DNA of 64,000 bases from Streptomyces longhuiensis. Its GTDB lineage: Bacteria; Actinomycetota; Actinomycetes; Streptomycetales; Streptomycetaceae. Shown piece after piece: positions 33,639-41,468 of this stretch (positions are counted from its first letter, which is position 1; every line of letters starts with the position of its first letter). Under the pieces are notes generated by a model. The model was not told where the DNA came from. It did not search any database and saw nothing but the letters and a program-made list of their open reading frames with translations. The translations under genes and the position numbers were made by a program. The stretch is from NCBI RefSeq assembly GCF_020616555.1, contig NZ_CP085173.1:9006001-9070000 (forward strand). Reading direction: 5' to 3'.

Positions 33639-34568
33639 ATGCGCATCGTCGTGGCTCTCGGAGGCAACGCGCTGGCCCGTCGGGGGGAGCCGATGACGGC
33701 CGACCATCTGCGGGCGAACGTGAGGTCCACCTGCGAGGCGCTCGCCGGCCTCGCCCGTCAGTACGAGCTCGTGATCACTCACGGGAACGGACCCCAGGTG
33801 GGTCTTCTGGCTCTGCAGAACCTCGCGTACCAGGATGTGGCGGCGTACCCGCTGGACATCCTCGGCGCGGAGACGCAGGGCATGATCGGTTACGTCATCC
33901 AGCAGGAGCTCTCCAACGCTCTCGCAGGGGAGCGCGAGGTGGCGGCGATCGTCACGACCACCGAGGTCGACGAGGCGGATCCGGCCTTCGAGCGCCCGAC
34001 GAAGCTGATCGGTCCCCAGTACTCCGCGCAGGACGCCGCGGAGGCGGCGGCCGAGTACCGGTGGACGATCGCGCGCGACGGTGCGGCGTTCCGGCGCGTG
34101 GTGCCGTCCCCGGCCCCGCGGCGCATCGTCCAGGCACCGCTCGTGCGGATGCTCCTGGAGAACGGCAGGCTCGTCGTGTGCGTCGGCGGTGGAGGTGTGC
34201 CCGTGAAGATCGACGGCAAGGGCCGCCAGACCGGCATGCAGGCCGTGGTGGACAAGGACCTCGCCAGCGCGGCCCTCGCGGCCGAGCTCAAGGCGGACAT
34301 GCTGGTCATGCTGACGGACGGCGACTACGTCAGTGAGAACTGGGGGACTCCCGAGCAGCGGGACATCCTGACGGCCTCCCCGGAAGCGATCGCCGAACTG
34401 GCCTTCGCCGAGGGGTCCATGAAGCCGAAGGTCGATGCGGCGGTGCGGGTCGCGAAGGCCGGCGGACGCGCACTCATCGGACCGCTCGAACGGATCGACG
34501 ACCTGCTGGAGCGCCGGGTGGGCACGGAGATCCGGGCCGACGTGCCGGAGGGGATCGTCTTCGCCTGA
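33639..34568 (+). CDS. carbamate kinase
   Basis: A 309-residue amino-acid kinase making ATP, NH3 and CO2 from carbamoyl phosphate and ADP. Motifs are VVALGGNAL at 4-12, THGNGPQVG at 48-56, CVGGGGVPV and DKDLASAALAAELKAD. The ATG at 33639 follows GGAGGG; upstream in-frame starts at 33600 and 33606 are less likely. There is no arginine deiminase or ornithine carbamoyltransferase beside it. It faces the oxamate-carbamoyltransferase-like operon, so the role matches E. coli AllK rather than ArcC of the arginine pathway. Confidence 0.92.
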   Translation: MRIVVALGGNALARRGEPMTADHLRANVRSTCEALAGLARQYELVITHGNGPQVGLLALQNLAYQDVAAYPLDILGAETQGMIGYVIQQELSNALAGEREVAAIVTTTEVDEADPAFERPTKLIGPQYSAQDAAEAAAEYRWTIARDGAAFRRVVPSPAPRRIVQAPLVRMLLENGRLVVCVGGGGVPVKIDGKGRQTGMQAVVDKDLASAALAAELKADMLVMLTDGDYVSENWGTPEQRDILTASPEAIAELAFAEGSMKPKVDAAVRVAKAGGRALIGPLERIDDLLERRVGTEIRADVPEGIVFA

Positions 34569-34725
34569 GCCGAGGTCGGCGGAGCGTGACCCGGAAGGAT
34601 GTTCTTGCTGCGGGTGGGCTCTATGAGGTCCCTCGGCAGGAATGCATTCCGTTCCCGGACGGTGTGGTCCGGTTACCCGATGGGGGAGTCGGACACACCC
34701 TCCGAATTTCTTCGAGAGCGCCTCG

Positions 34726-36234
34726 TCAAGCGCCGCGACTTCCGCTTTCCTGCCCATTTCTTACTTCACTCGGATTACGAGGAAGAGTATTTGCGCGTGC
34801 ATATACGCGGGTAGATTGGCGCTCGGCCAGCATGGCCGTGGCGACCGCTGCCAGCAGGAGCAGGGCGAGGGGGATCCGGACGGCCGAGGTGAAGCCGTGC
34901 AGGGTGGCGGCCCCCGGGCTCCCGTGGAAGGCCGCCGCCGCGCTCGCGGCCACCGTGTTGAACACGGCCGATCCGATGGAGCCGCCCACCTGCTGGGCGG
35001 AGTTCACCGTCGCCGAGGCGATACCGGCGTCTTGTGGGGGCACGTCCGAGGTGGCGCCGGTCATGATGGCCAGGAAGCTGCCGCCCATGCCGACGCTGAA
35101 GGTGATCAGTGCGGGCAGGACGTTCGCGGCGTAGGTGGAGTCCGGGTCCAGGAGCGTGAGCTGGAACAGTCCGCACGCGGAGATGCACAGACCGGCCGTC
35201 ATCATCACGCGCGGGCCGAACCTGGGCAGGAGACGCGTGCCGAGCTGGGTGGCGGTCGCGGTGGTGACGAGGCTGATGGGCAGGAAGCCCAGGCCGCTGG
35301 CCAGCGCGGACCAGTCCAGCACGGTCTGCAGGTAGTACGTGAGATACAGCGAGACGGACAGCTGGCCTGCCATCAGTGCGCCACCGGCCAGCAGCGAGGC
35401 GACACGGCGACGGTCGCGCATCAGCCGCGGTGGCAGGAGCGGGGCGGCGGACCGGGTCTGCCACCAGGCGAACGCCGTCAGCAGGGCGGCCCCGGCCAGC
35501 AGTACGCCGAGCACGCCAGGAGAGGTCCACCCCTGAGCCTCGGCCTGGCTGCACGCGTACACCAGCGCCGTCAGGCCACCGCACCCGAGCACCGCACCCG
35601 CGATGTCGATACGGCCGGTGAGGCGCTGGGCGTGATCGCGCGGAGTCCACAGCGTGCCGAGCAGAGCGAGAAGGGCGATGGGTACGTTGACCAGCAGGCA
35701 CCAGCGCCAGCCGAACCACTGCGTGAGCAGTCCGCCGAGGACGACTCCGAGGGAGGCTCCGGCGCCGCCGAGAGCACCGAAGACGGCGATGGCCTTCCGG
35801 CGCTCGCGCAGATCGGCGAAGGTCGTGGCCACCAGGGCGAGGGCCGAGGCGGCCAGAAGCGCGGCGAAGGCGCCCTGTACGGCGCGGGCGGCGAAAAGTG
35901 CCTGCGCCGTGGGGGCTGCCCCCGCCCCTGCCGAGGCGACCGCGAAACCGAGCAGACCCGAGGCGAAGACGCGCTTGCGCCCGGCGTGGTCGGCGATGCG
36001 GCCGGCGAGCAGGAGCAGCCCGCCGAAGGCGACCGTGTAAGAGGTGACGACCCAGGGGCGGTCACCGTCCGCCATGCCCAACTCCGACTGCATGGACGGC
36101 AGGGCCACGTTCACGATGGTGCTGTCCAGCAGGATCATCAGCTGGGCCAGACCGAGGACGCACAGCGCCCACCAGCGGCGGGGATCCGGGAGCTGCTCCT
36201 GAGGTGTGCTGGGTGACGGTGGTGGGGCTTGCAT
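34726..36234 (-). CDS. MFS multidrug exporter (DHA2/EmrB-QacA type, 14 segments)
   Basis: A 502-residue exporter. LMILLDSTIVNVALPSMQSELGM (motif D1), LLLLAGRIADHAGRKRVFASGLLGFAVASAGAGAAP (motif A) and a 14-segment layout mark the DHA2 group. The ATG at 36234 lacks a Shine-Dalgarno but lies 8 nt after a good -10 box, so the mRNA is probably leaderless. It is divergent from the hydantoin-type permease, and a GTATAC-centred dyad covers its -10. Its substrate is unknown and it may not belong to the ureide pathway. The 157 bp to carbamate kinase hold nothing I recognise. Confidence 0.85.
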   Translation of the reverse strand: MQAPPPSPSTPQEQLPDPRRWWALCVLGLAQLMILLDSTIVNVALPSMQSELGMADGDRPWVVTSYTVAFGGLLLLAGRIADHAGRKRVFASGLLGFAVASAGAGAAPTAQALFAARAVQGAFAALLAASALALVATTFADLRERRKAIAVFGALGGAGASLGVVLGGLLTQWFGWRWCLLVNVPIALLALLGTLWTPRDHAQRLTGRIDIAGAVLGCGGLTALVYACSQAEAQGWTSPGVLGVLLAGAALLTAFAWWQTRSAAPLLPPRLMRDRRRVASLLAGGALMAGQLSVSLYLTYYLQTVLDWSALASGLGFLPISLVTTATATQLGTRLLPRFGPRVMMTAGLCISACGLFQLTLLDPDSTYAANVLPALITFSVGMGGSFLAIMTGATSDVPPQDAGIASATVNSAQQVGGSIGSAVFNTVAASAAAAFHGSPGAATLHGFTSAVRIPLALLLLAAVATAMLAERQSTRVYARANTLPRNPSEVRNGQESGSRGA

Positions 36235-36239
36235 GCAGA

Positions 36240-36270
36240 TTTTGTATACCAAAACGCGGGCGAACGTAAA
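36240..36270 (-). promoter_or_regulatory. promoter with operator over the -10 box
   Basis: Read on the minus strand: -35 TTTACG (36270-36265), 16-nt spacer, -10 TATACA (36248-36243), then 8 nt to the ATG at 36234. The dyad TTTTGTATACCAAAA (36240-36254, one mismatch) covers the -10. A related TTGGTATGCA is at 36304-36313. Confidence 0.55.
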
Positions 36271-36517
36271 GGTCACACCCGCCGAGCGGGTCCAACGGCT
36301 TCATTGGTATGCAGAATCGCCGCTCGCGAGGGCCTGGTGCGGCGGCGGGCGGTTCGAGGGGTCTGCGTCGCCCGGAAACAATTTGCTCACGCAATCTTCA
36401 CCGCGTGACAGTTGTCCCGGCAGTGCGTTGCGCGGTGTCGCATAAATTCTGGGCAGCGACCTATTGACCGCCCCTACCGCCCCCCGTAATCTCCCGTTCC
36501 GAAACAAGGAAAAGTAA

Positions 36518-36532
36518 TTCCGCAATACGGAA
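36518..36532. promoter_or_regulatory. IclR-like operator TTCCG-N5-CGGAA
   Basis: A perfect dyad TTCCGCAATACGGAA ends 16 bp before the NCS1 permease ATG, just upstream of its GGGAG ribosome-binding site. This shape is common for IclR-family repressors in actinobacteria. No iclR gene is in the window. Confidence 0.5.
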
Positions 36533-36548
36533 AAGCCGGGAGTGTGTC

Positions 36549-38039
36549 ATGGCCGCCGTGCACGAGAAGCCACCCACCGCTGCGGTCGACGGGGAACCCC
36601 GGACGAGCCCCGGGCTGTACAGCCCCGACCTCGCCCCCACGAAGAAGGAAGGGCGCCGTTGGGGCGCCTACAGCGTCTTCACCCTCTGGGGCAACGACGT
36701 GCACAGCCTCGGCAACTACGCCTTCGCGATAGGCCTGTTCGCCCTGGGGATGAGCGTCTGGAACATCCTGGTCGCCTTCGCGGTCGCGTCGGCGCTGCTC
36801 TTCCTGCTCCTGACCCTCTCGGGATACATGGGCAACAAGACGGGTGTCCCGTTCCCCGTCATGAGCCGCATCGCCTTCGGCGTCAAGGGAGCGCAGATCC
36901 CGGCCATCGTCCGTGGTGTCGTGGCCATCGCCTGGTTCGGCATCCAGACGTACCTGGCGGCGTCCGTACTGGGCGCGCTCGTCAAAGTGCTCTTCCCCGG
37001 GCTGCGCTCCCTCGACGAGAACTCGATCCTCGGACTCTCCACCCTGGGCTGGGCGACGTTCCTGACCCTGTGGGTCATTCAGGTCGTCATCGTCAGCTAC
37101 GGCATGGAACTCATCCGCAAGTACATGGCGTTCGCGGCACCGACGATCCTCATCACCATGTCCGCGCTGGCGATCTGGATGTTCATCCGCGCCGACGGCT
37201 CCATCTCCATGTCGACCGGGCACGCGCCGCACGGCCTCGACATGTGGCGCCAGATCTTCGAGAGCGCCGCCCTCTGGGTCGTCATCTACGGCACCTTCGT
37301 GCTCAACTTCTGCGACTTCACACGTTCCGCCAAGAGCCGCCGGGCGATCGTGCGCGGCAACCTCGTCGGCATCCCGGTCAACATGCTGTTCTTCGCCGGG
37401 ATCGTGGTCGTGCTGAGCGGGGCCCAGTTCAAGCTGAACGGCGAGGTGATCACCGGGCCCGAGGACATCGTGCGCTCGATCCCCAACACGTTCCTGATGG
37501 CGGCGGCGTCACTCGCGTTCATCACGCTCACGATCGCGGTGAACCTCATGGCGAACTTCGTGGCGCCGATCTACGCCCTCGTCAACCTGTTCCCGCGCAC
37601 GCTCAACTTCCGCCGCAGCGGCGTGGTGAGCGCCGTCATCGGCCTGGTCATCCTGCCGTGGAACCTCTACGACAACCCGACCGTCGTGAACTACTTCCTC
37701 GGTGGCCTCGGAGCACTGCTCGGCCCCATCTTCGGCGTCGTCATGGCCGACTACTGGCTGGTCCGCAAGACCCGTGTGAACGTCCCCGACCTCTACACCG
37801 ACGATCAGCAGGGCGACTACTTCTACCAGCGCGGGTTCCACCTGAAGGCCATCGCCGCCTTCGCGCCCGCCGCGGCCGTCGCCGTCGTCATCGCGCTCGT
37901 CCCCGCCTTCAAGTCCGTCTCCGGGTTCTCCTGGTTCATCGGCGCGATCCTCTCCGCCGTCGTCTACCTGGTCCTCGCCGACCGCAAGAGGGCGACCAGG
38001 GATGTCGACGGTGAGGCCATCGCGGTCGACGCCGCCTGA
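36549..38039 (+). CDS. NCS1 permease, hydantoin/allantoin (Mhp1/PucI)-type
   Basis: A 496-residue, 12-segment sodium or proton symporter of the NCS1 family. TM3 has AIAWFGIQTYL with Trp129 and Gln133, the same spacing as the hydantoin-binding Trp117 and Gln121 of Mhp1. VFTLWGNDVHSLGNYAFAIGLF is the TM1 signature, and NLMANFVAPIYALVNLFPRTLNF matches the TM8 substrate region. Uptake of allantoin, hydantoin or a related ureide is inferred. It is followed 63 bp later by a hydantoin-racemase-like gene, and an IclR-like dyad lies before it. Confidence 0.88.
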   Translation: MAAVHEKPPTAAVDGEPRTSPGLYSPDLAPTKKEGRRWGAYSVFTLWGNDVHSLGNYAFAIGLFALGMSVWNILVAFAVASALLFLLLTLSGYMGNKTGVPFPVMSRIAFGVKGAQIPAIVRGVVAIAWFGIQTYLAASVLGALVKVLFPGLRSLDENSILGLSTLGWATFLTLWVIQVVIVSYGMELIRKYMAFAAPTILITMSALAIWMFIRADGSISMSTGHAPHGLDMWRQIFESAALWVVIYGTFVLNFCDFTRSAKSRRAIVRGNLVGIPVNMLFFAGIVVVLSGAQFKLNGEVITGPEDIVRSIPNTFLMAAASLAFITLTIAVNLMANFVAPIYALVNLFPRTLNFRRSGVVSAVIGLVILPWNLYDNPTVVNYFLGGLGALLGPIFGVVMADYWLVRKTRVNVPDLYTDDQQGDYFYQRGFHLKAIAAFAPAAAVAVVIALVPAFKSVSGFSWFIGAILSAVVYLVLADRKRATRDVDGEAIAVDAA

Positions 38040-38102
38040 TTGCTCCGCACCACCCTCGTACCGCCTTCGGCCCAGGCCGGACCCGGCAAAGAAAGCCCAG
38101 AA

Positions 38103-38828
38103 ATGCGCATCCTCGTCGTCAACGTCAACACCACCGCCTCGATGACCGAAGGCATCGGCGCCCAGGCCGCCGCCGTCGCCTCACCGGGGACGGAGATCGT
38201 GCCCCTCACTCCGCCGTTCGGCGCGGAGTCCGTCGAGGGCAACTACGAGAGCTACCTCGCGGCCGTCGCCGTGATGGAGGCGGTCCGTTCCTACCCGCAC
38301 CCCTTCGACGCCGTCATCCAGGCCGGGTACGGCGAGCACGGACGGGAGGGGCTCCAGGAACTCCTCGACGTCCCGGTCGTCGACATCACGGAAGCCGCGG
38401 CGAGCACCGCGCAGTTCCTCGGCCACCGCTACTCCGTGGTCACCACGCTCGACCGGACCGTGCCGCTCATCGAGGACCGGCTCAAGCTCGCTGGGCTTTC
38501 CGACCGCTGCGCGTCGGTGCGGGCCAGCGGCATGGCCGTACTGGAGCTGGAGAGCGACGAGGAAGCCGCCGTCGAGGCCATCGTGGAACAGGCGGCCCAG
38601 GCCGTCGAACGCGACAAGGCCGAGGTGATCTGCCTCGGTTGCGGCGGCATGGCCGGCCTCACGGAGCGAGTCGTCAAGCGCACCGGTGTCCCCGTCGTGG
38701 ACGGCGTCGCGGCGGCCGTCACCATCGCCGAGTCCCTCGTCCGTCTCGGCCTCTCCACCTCGAAGGTACGCACGTACGCGGCGCCCCGCCCCAAGGCCAT
38801 CAAGAACTGGCCGCCGCGGGCCGCGTGA
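38103..38828 (+). CDS. Asp/Glu/hydantoin racemase-family protein
   Basis: A 241-residue protein of the hydantoin/allantoin racemase family: MRILVVNVNTTASMTEGI at the N-terminus and VICLGCGGMAGL with Cys180 near the C-terminal catalytic loop. The first catalytic cysteine of characterised members (in an A-C-F-G/S-D-P-G context) is replaced here: VIQAGYGEHGREGL, with Gly75 at that place. One-base racemisation, isomerisation, or a different C-N lyase role is possible. Its position after a hydantoin-type permease supports a ureide or hydantoin ligand. Confidence 0.8.
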   Translation: MRILVVNVNTTASMTEGIGAQAAAVASPGTEIVPLTPPFGAESVEGNYESYLAAVAVMEAVRSYPHPFDAVIQAGYGEHGREGLQELLDVPVVDITEAAASTAQFLGHRYSVVTTLDRTVPLIEDRLKLAGLSDRCASVRASGMAVLELESDEEAAVEAIVEQAAQAVERDKAEVICLGCGGMAGLTERVVKRTGVPVVDGVAAAVTIAESLVRLGLSTSKVRTYAAPRPKAIKNWPPRAA

Positions 38829-38894
38829 ACAAGGAGGCCGGGGCCGCTTCACGCGGTGGTGTCACGGCCGGCTCATCAGGATGCGGCGTGATGT

Positions 38895-38919
38895 GCGTGG
38901 CCCGCCATGCGGGCCACGC
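38895..38919. terminator. intrinsic terminator hairpin
   Basis: GCGTGGCCCGC pairs perfectly (11 bp) with GCGGGCCACGC across a CAT loop, 67 bp after the racemase stop and before the convergent RibD-like gene. Confidence 0.75.
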
Positions 38920-39044
38920 CAGAACCTTCAAGTGCGCGTGAACCAACGGCCCTGATGGGAAGTCTCAGTCGGAGGCCCTGGTCTGACGAGGCCTTGGTGG
39001 GAGGCCCTCGATCGGAGTGGGCGTCCCGTGCGTTCCCCCCGCCG

Positions 39045-39617
39045 TCAGCGGACGACGTCGAACACCTGCTTCTGCAGACCGTTGGCGTACGCCTCGGACT
39101 CGACGAGCGAGAGCTTCTGGGTGTCCTTGTCCGTGTCGCTGAACAGGCGCTTGCCCGCGCCGAGCAGCAGCGGGAAGACGAGCAGGTGGTAGCGGTCGAT
39201 GAGGCCGGCGTCGGAGAGGCTCCGGTTGAGGGCGGCGCTGCCGTGGATGATGATCGGCCCGCCCTCGGTCTCCTTGAGCGCGGCGACCTCGTCGAGGGAC
39301 CGCAGGATCGTGGTCTCGCCCCAGTCCGCGACGAGCTCGTCCTCGGTGAGCGTGGTGGAGACGACGTACTTGGGCATGGCCTTGTACTGGGCGAATTCCT
39401 CCATGCCGGGCCAGACCGGGCTGAACGCCTCGTAGCTGACGCGGCCCATCATCATGGCGGCGGCCTCCTGCTGCTCGCGGCCCTTGATCTCGAACGACTC
39501 CGGGAGGAACTCGACGTCCTTGAAGGTCCACCCGGAGTTCCGGTAGCCGGGCTCGCCACCGGGGGCCTCGACGACGCCGTCGAGCGAGACGAAGGCGGTG
39601 CTGATCAGAGTGCGCAT
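39045..39617 (-). CDS. dihydrofolate reductase / RibD C-terminal-domain protein
   Basis: A 190-residue RibD_C-fold reductase-like protein: MRTLISTAFVSLDGVVEAPGGEP, MMMGRVSYEAFSPVWPG and GPIIIHGSAALNRSLSDAGLIDRYHLLVFPLLLGAGKRLFSD. Such stand-alone proteins are widespread in Streptomyces, presumably NADPH-dependent, with unassigned substrates. The ATG at 39617 matches the family start; GGAGACC lies upstream. Confidence 0.85.
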   Translation of the reverse strand: MRTLISTAFVSLDGVVEAPGGEPGYRNSGWTFKDVEFLPESFEIKGREQQEAAAMMMGRVSYEAFSPVWPGMEEFAQYKAMPKYVVSTTLTEDELVADWGETTILRSLDEVAALKETEGGPIIIHGSAALNRSLSDAGLIDRYHLLVFPLLLGAGKRLFSDTDKDTQKLSLVESEAYANGLQKQVFDVVR

Positions 39618-40002
39618 CTCAAGGTCTCCTGATGTGTTCCGTACCGTCCGGCGGGCGGTTGGCAGGTGGTGATCCGGTCTTCCGGGTGTTCGGCCGGTGG
39701 CCGATACGGCTGCTCGCCCGCGGATCTCCACTGTCACTGACTGGATGACTGCGGCGCCCGTACAAAATCATCGGCGCGCACCGGACCACTGTTGGTGTCC
39801 GACGACGGAGCCACGTGGCGGAAGGTGACAACTGGCACCTTTCCGAACGACCGCACCGCCTACGTCGTCCCGGTGGCCCCGGTCACCGCGCGCGCCACGT
39901 CGCCCTGCGGGCGCTGAGCGAACACGGCGACCAGAACCGGTTCGCGGTGGTGGCGGAGCTGGATGTGGTGCGGGGGCGTTGAAGGCCGGGGCCTTTCAAC
40001 CC
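39618..40002. other. 385-bp gap with a possible gene remnant
   Basis: No convincing full gene. A plus-strand frame from GTG 39815 to TGA 39982 (55 codons) has a coding-like end, RHVALRALSEHGDQNRFAVVAELDVVRGR, in typical third-position GC bias. I cannot assign it. It may be the C-terminal scrap of a deleted gene. Confidence 0.3.
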
Positions 40003-40503
40003 CTAGTCGTCCAGCGCCGGTTGCGGCGACAGGGCCAGGAGCTGTCGCGTGTGGCCGGGCAGTTCCACGTCCGCCAGGCCTGTGATGAGGTCCCTGAGCG
40101 GGAGGGGCTGATTGACCAGGACCTTGTCGTGGGACAGCAGCAGGGCGTGCACCGGTGTGTCGAGTTCGGTCTCGCTCAGCATCGGGCCGCCGAGGGCGCA
40201 GAGGGCGTCTGCCTGGAGGCGGATACGCTCCCGGAGCCCCGCGTTGCCGCCGGCGAGCTCGATGACGTGCTCGATGGTCCAGTTGTCGTGCGCCGTGCGG
40301 GTGTCGTACGTCGTGGGTGCTCCCGCGGACGCGGCGGCGACGGTCGAGATGGTGGTGGCGTTGACGATGGCGACGTGGGCCAGGATCTGGTCGGCGTTCC
40401 ACTCGCCCGTGGGCGGGACGGGGCTCGAGTCCCCGGAACCGGCCACTGTGGCGGCGGCGTCGAGCAGGGTGCGGTAGGCGTCCCGAAGGGAAGTGGTGTC
40501 CAC
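40003..40503 (-). CDS. DinB-like / maleylpyruvate isomerase-type four-helix protein
   Basis: A 166-residue protein with the DinB/MDMPI-type helical pattern: TGEWNADQILAHVAIVNATTIS at about 32-53 and an N-terminal helix LRDAYRTLLDAAATV. The family includes mycothiol-dependent enzymes, but the metal-binding His triad is not clearly complete here. It lies 64 bp downstream of the ArsR-SRPBCC gene on the same strand and may be co-transcribed with it. Confidence 0.65.
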   Translation of the reverse strand: MDTTSLRDAYRTLLDAAATVAGSGDSSPVPPTGEWNADQILAHVAIVNATTISTVAAASAGAPTTYDTRTAHDNWTIEHVIELAGGNAGLRERIRLQADALCALGGPMLSETELDTPVHALLLSHDKVLVNQPLPLRDLITGLADVELPGHTRQLLALSPQPALDD

Positions 40504-40567
40504 GATGGCTTCTTCCTTGAGTCCTGCGCGGAGTGACTGGGGGGAAGCGGCTGTTGTGCCTGCCGTT

Positions 40568-41356
40568 TCAGGCGTGCGAGCTCGACATGCTCCACGGCGC
40601 CTGCGGGAGCACCTCGCCGGTCTCGAGCAGCGACTTGAGGTTCGCGAGAACGGCCGGCCATCCCTGTGAAATGCCGTTCAGCATCTCCAGGTTGGGCAGG
40701 TTCTCGTGTGTCACGGTGAGTCGGACGATGTCTTCGTGCGGCTCGACGAGGAAGGTGACGACGGACGGGTCGCGTGGCGGCTGGGCGTCAGGGGTGTCCT
40801 CGAACGTGATGACCAGACGCGTCGGCGGCTCGGCCTTGAGGACTTGACCGACGACGTCGACGGCTCCCGACCCGTCGACGCGTCGGTGCTCCCAGGCCGA
40901 GCCCGGCTGCCAGTCGGAGACATTGGCGTGTCCCCAGTATTGCGCCGTCAGGTCTGCGTCCGTCAGGGCCTGCCACACCTGCTCCGCGCCGGCCCGGATG
41001 TAGGTGACGTAGACGTAGGACGGTACGGATGCTGATCCGCTGCTCATGGCGTACTCCTCTGCCTGGTTCTTGATGGCGCTGATCGCTTGCAGGCGTGGCT
41101 TGTCGAACTCGGAGATCCAGCGTTCCTCGATCTCGTGGATCGGGGCCGGATTGAGGTAGTGAAGCCGTTCGCGTCCGCGCCGGACGACGGTCACGAGGCC
41201 GGCCCGCACCAGGATGTCGAGATGCTGGGTGGCCGACTGGCGCGCCATGTCCAGGCGGTCGCACAGCTCGCGCAACGTCTGGCCGTTGTGCTCGCGCAGA
41301 CGGTCGAGCAGCCGCCGCCGGGTGGGATCGGCCAGCGCTTTGAAGACCTGGTCCAT
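40568..41356 (-). CDS. ArsR-type HTH fused to SRPBCC (AHSA1-like) domain
   Basis: A 262-residue single chain. Residues 1-95 are an ArsR winged helix (MDQVFKALADPTRRRLLDRL, LRELCDRLDMARQSATQHLDILVRAGLVTVVRRGRERLHYLN). Residues ~105-262 are an SRPBCC/AHSA1 fold (YVTYIRAGAEQVWQALTDADLTAQYWG, TRLVITFEDTP, GWPAVLANLKSLLETG). Usually the two are neighbouring genes; here the frame runs through AIKNQAEEYAMSSGSASVPS without a stop. The HTH part lacks metal-binding Cys. A GTG at 41377 is an alternative start. An 11-bp inverted repeat 28 bp upstream suggests self-regulation. Confidence 0.85.
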   Translation of the reverse strand: MDQVFKALADPTRRRLLDRLREHNGQTLRELCDRLDMARQSATQHLDILVRAGLVTVVRRGRERLHYLNPAPIHEIEERWISEFDKPRLQAISAIKNQAEEYAMSSGSASVPSYVYVTYIRAGAEQVWQALTDADLTAQYWGHANVSDWQPGSAWEHRRVDGSGAVDVVGQVLKAEPPTRLVITFEDTPDAQPPRDPSVVTFLVEPHEDIVRLTVTHENLPNLEMLNGISQGWPAVLANLKSLLETGEVLPQAPWSMSSSHA

Positions 41357-41383
41357 CGCTGTCGCTTCGTGGCTCACACTCCG

Positions 41384-41409
41384 ATTATGCAGGTATTCAC
41401 CTGCATAAT
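41384..41409. promoter_or_regulatory. ArsR-type operator, 11-bp inverted repeat
   Basis: ATTATGCAGGT and ACCTGCATAAT are perfect complements separated by ATTC, immediately upstream of the ArsR-SRPBCC gene. The AT-rich dyad stands out in GC-rich surroundings. Confidence 0.75.
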
Positions 41410-41468
41410 GCCAGCGGTCGTGAGGAGTGGGTTCCTGCGCGCCTGGAGTGCCCTGGTCGTCTCCCGTG

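Noticed and set aside
33639..34568. Carbamate kinase as part of an arginine deiminase pathway
   Set aside because: No arcA, ornithine carbamoyltransferase or arginine/ornithine antiporter is nearby; the divergent FdrA/DUF1116/DUF2877 genes give a better context.
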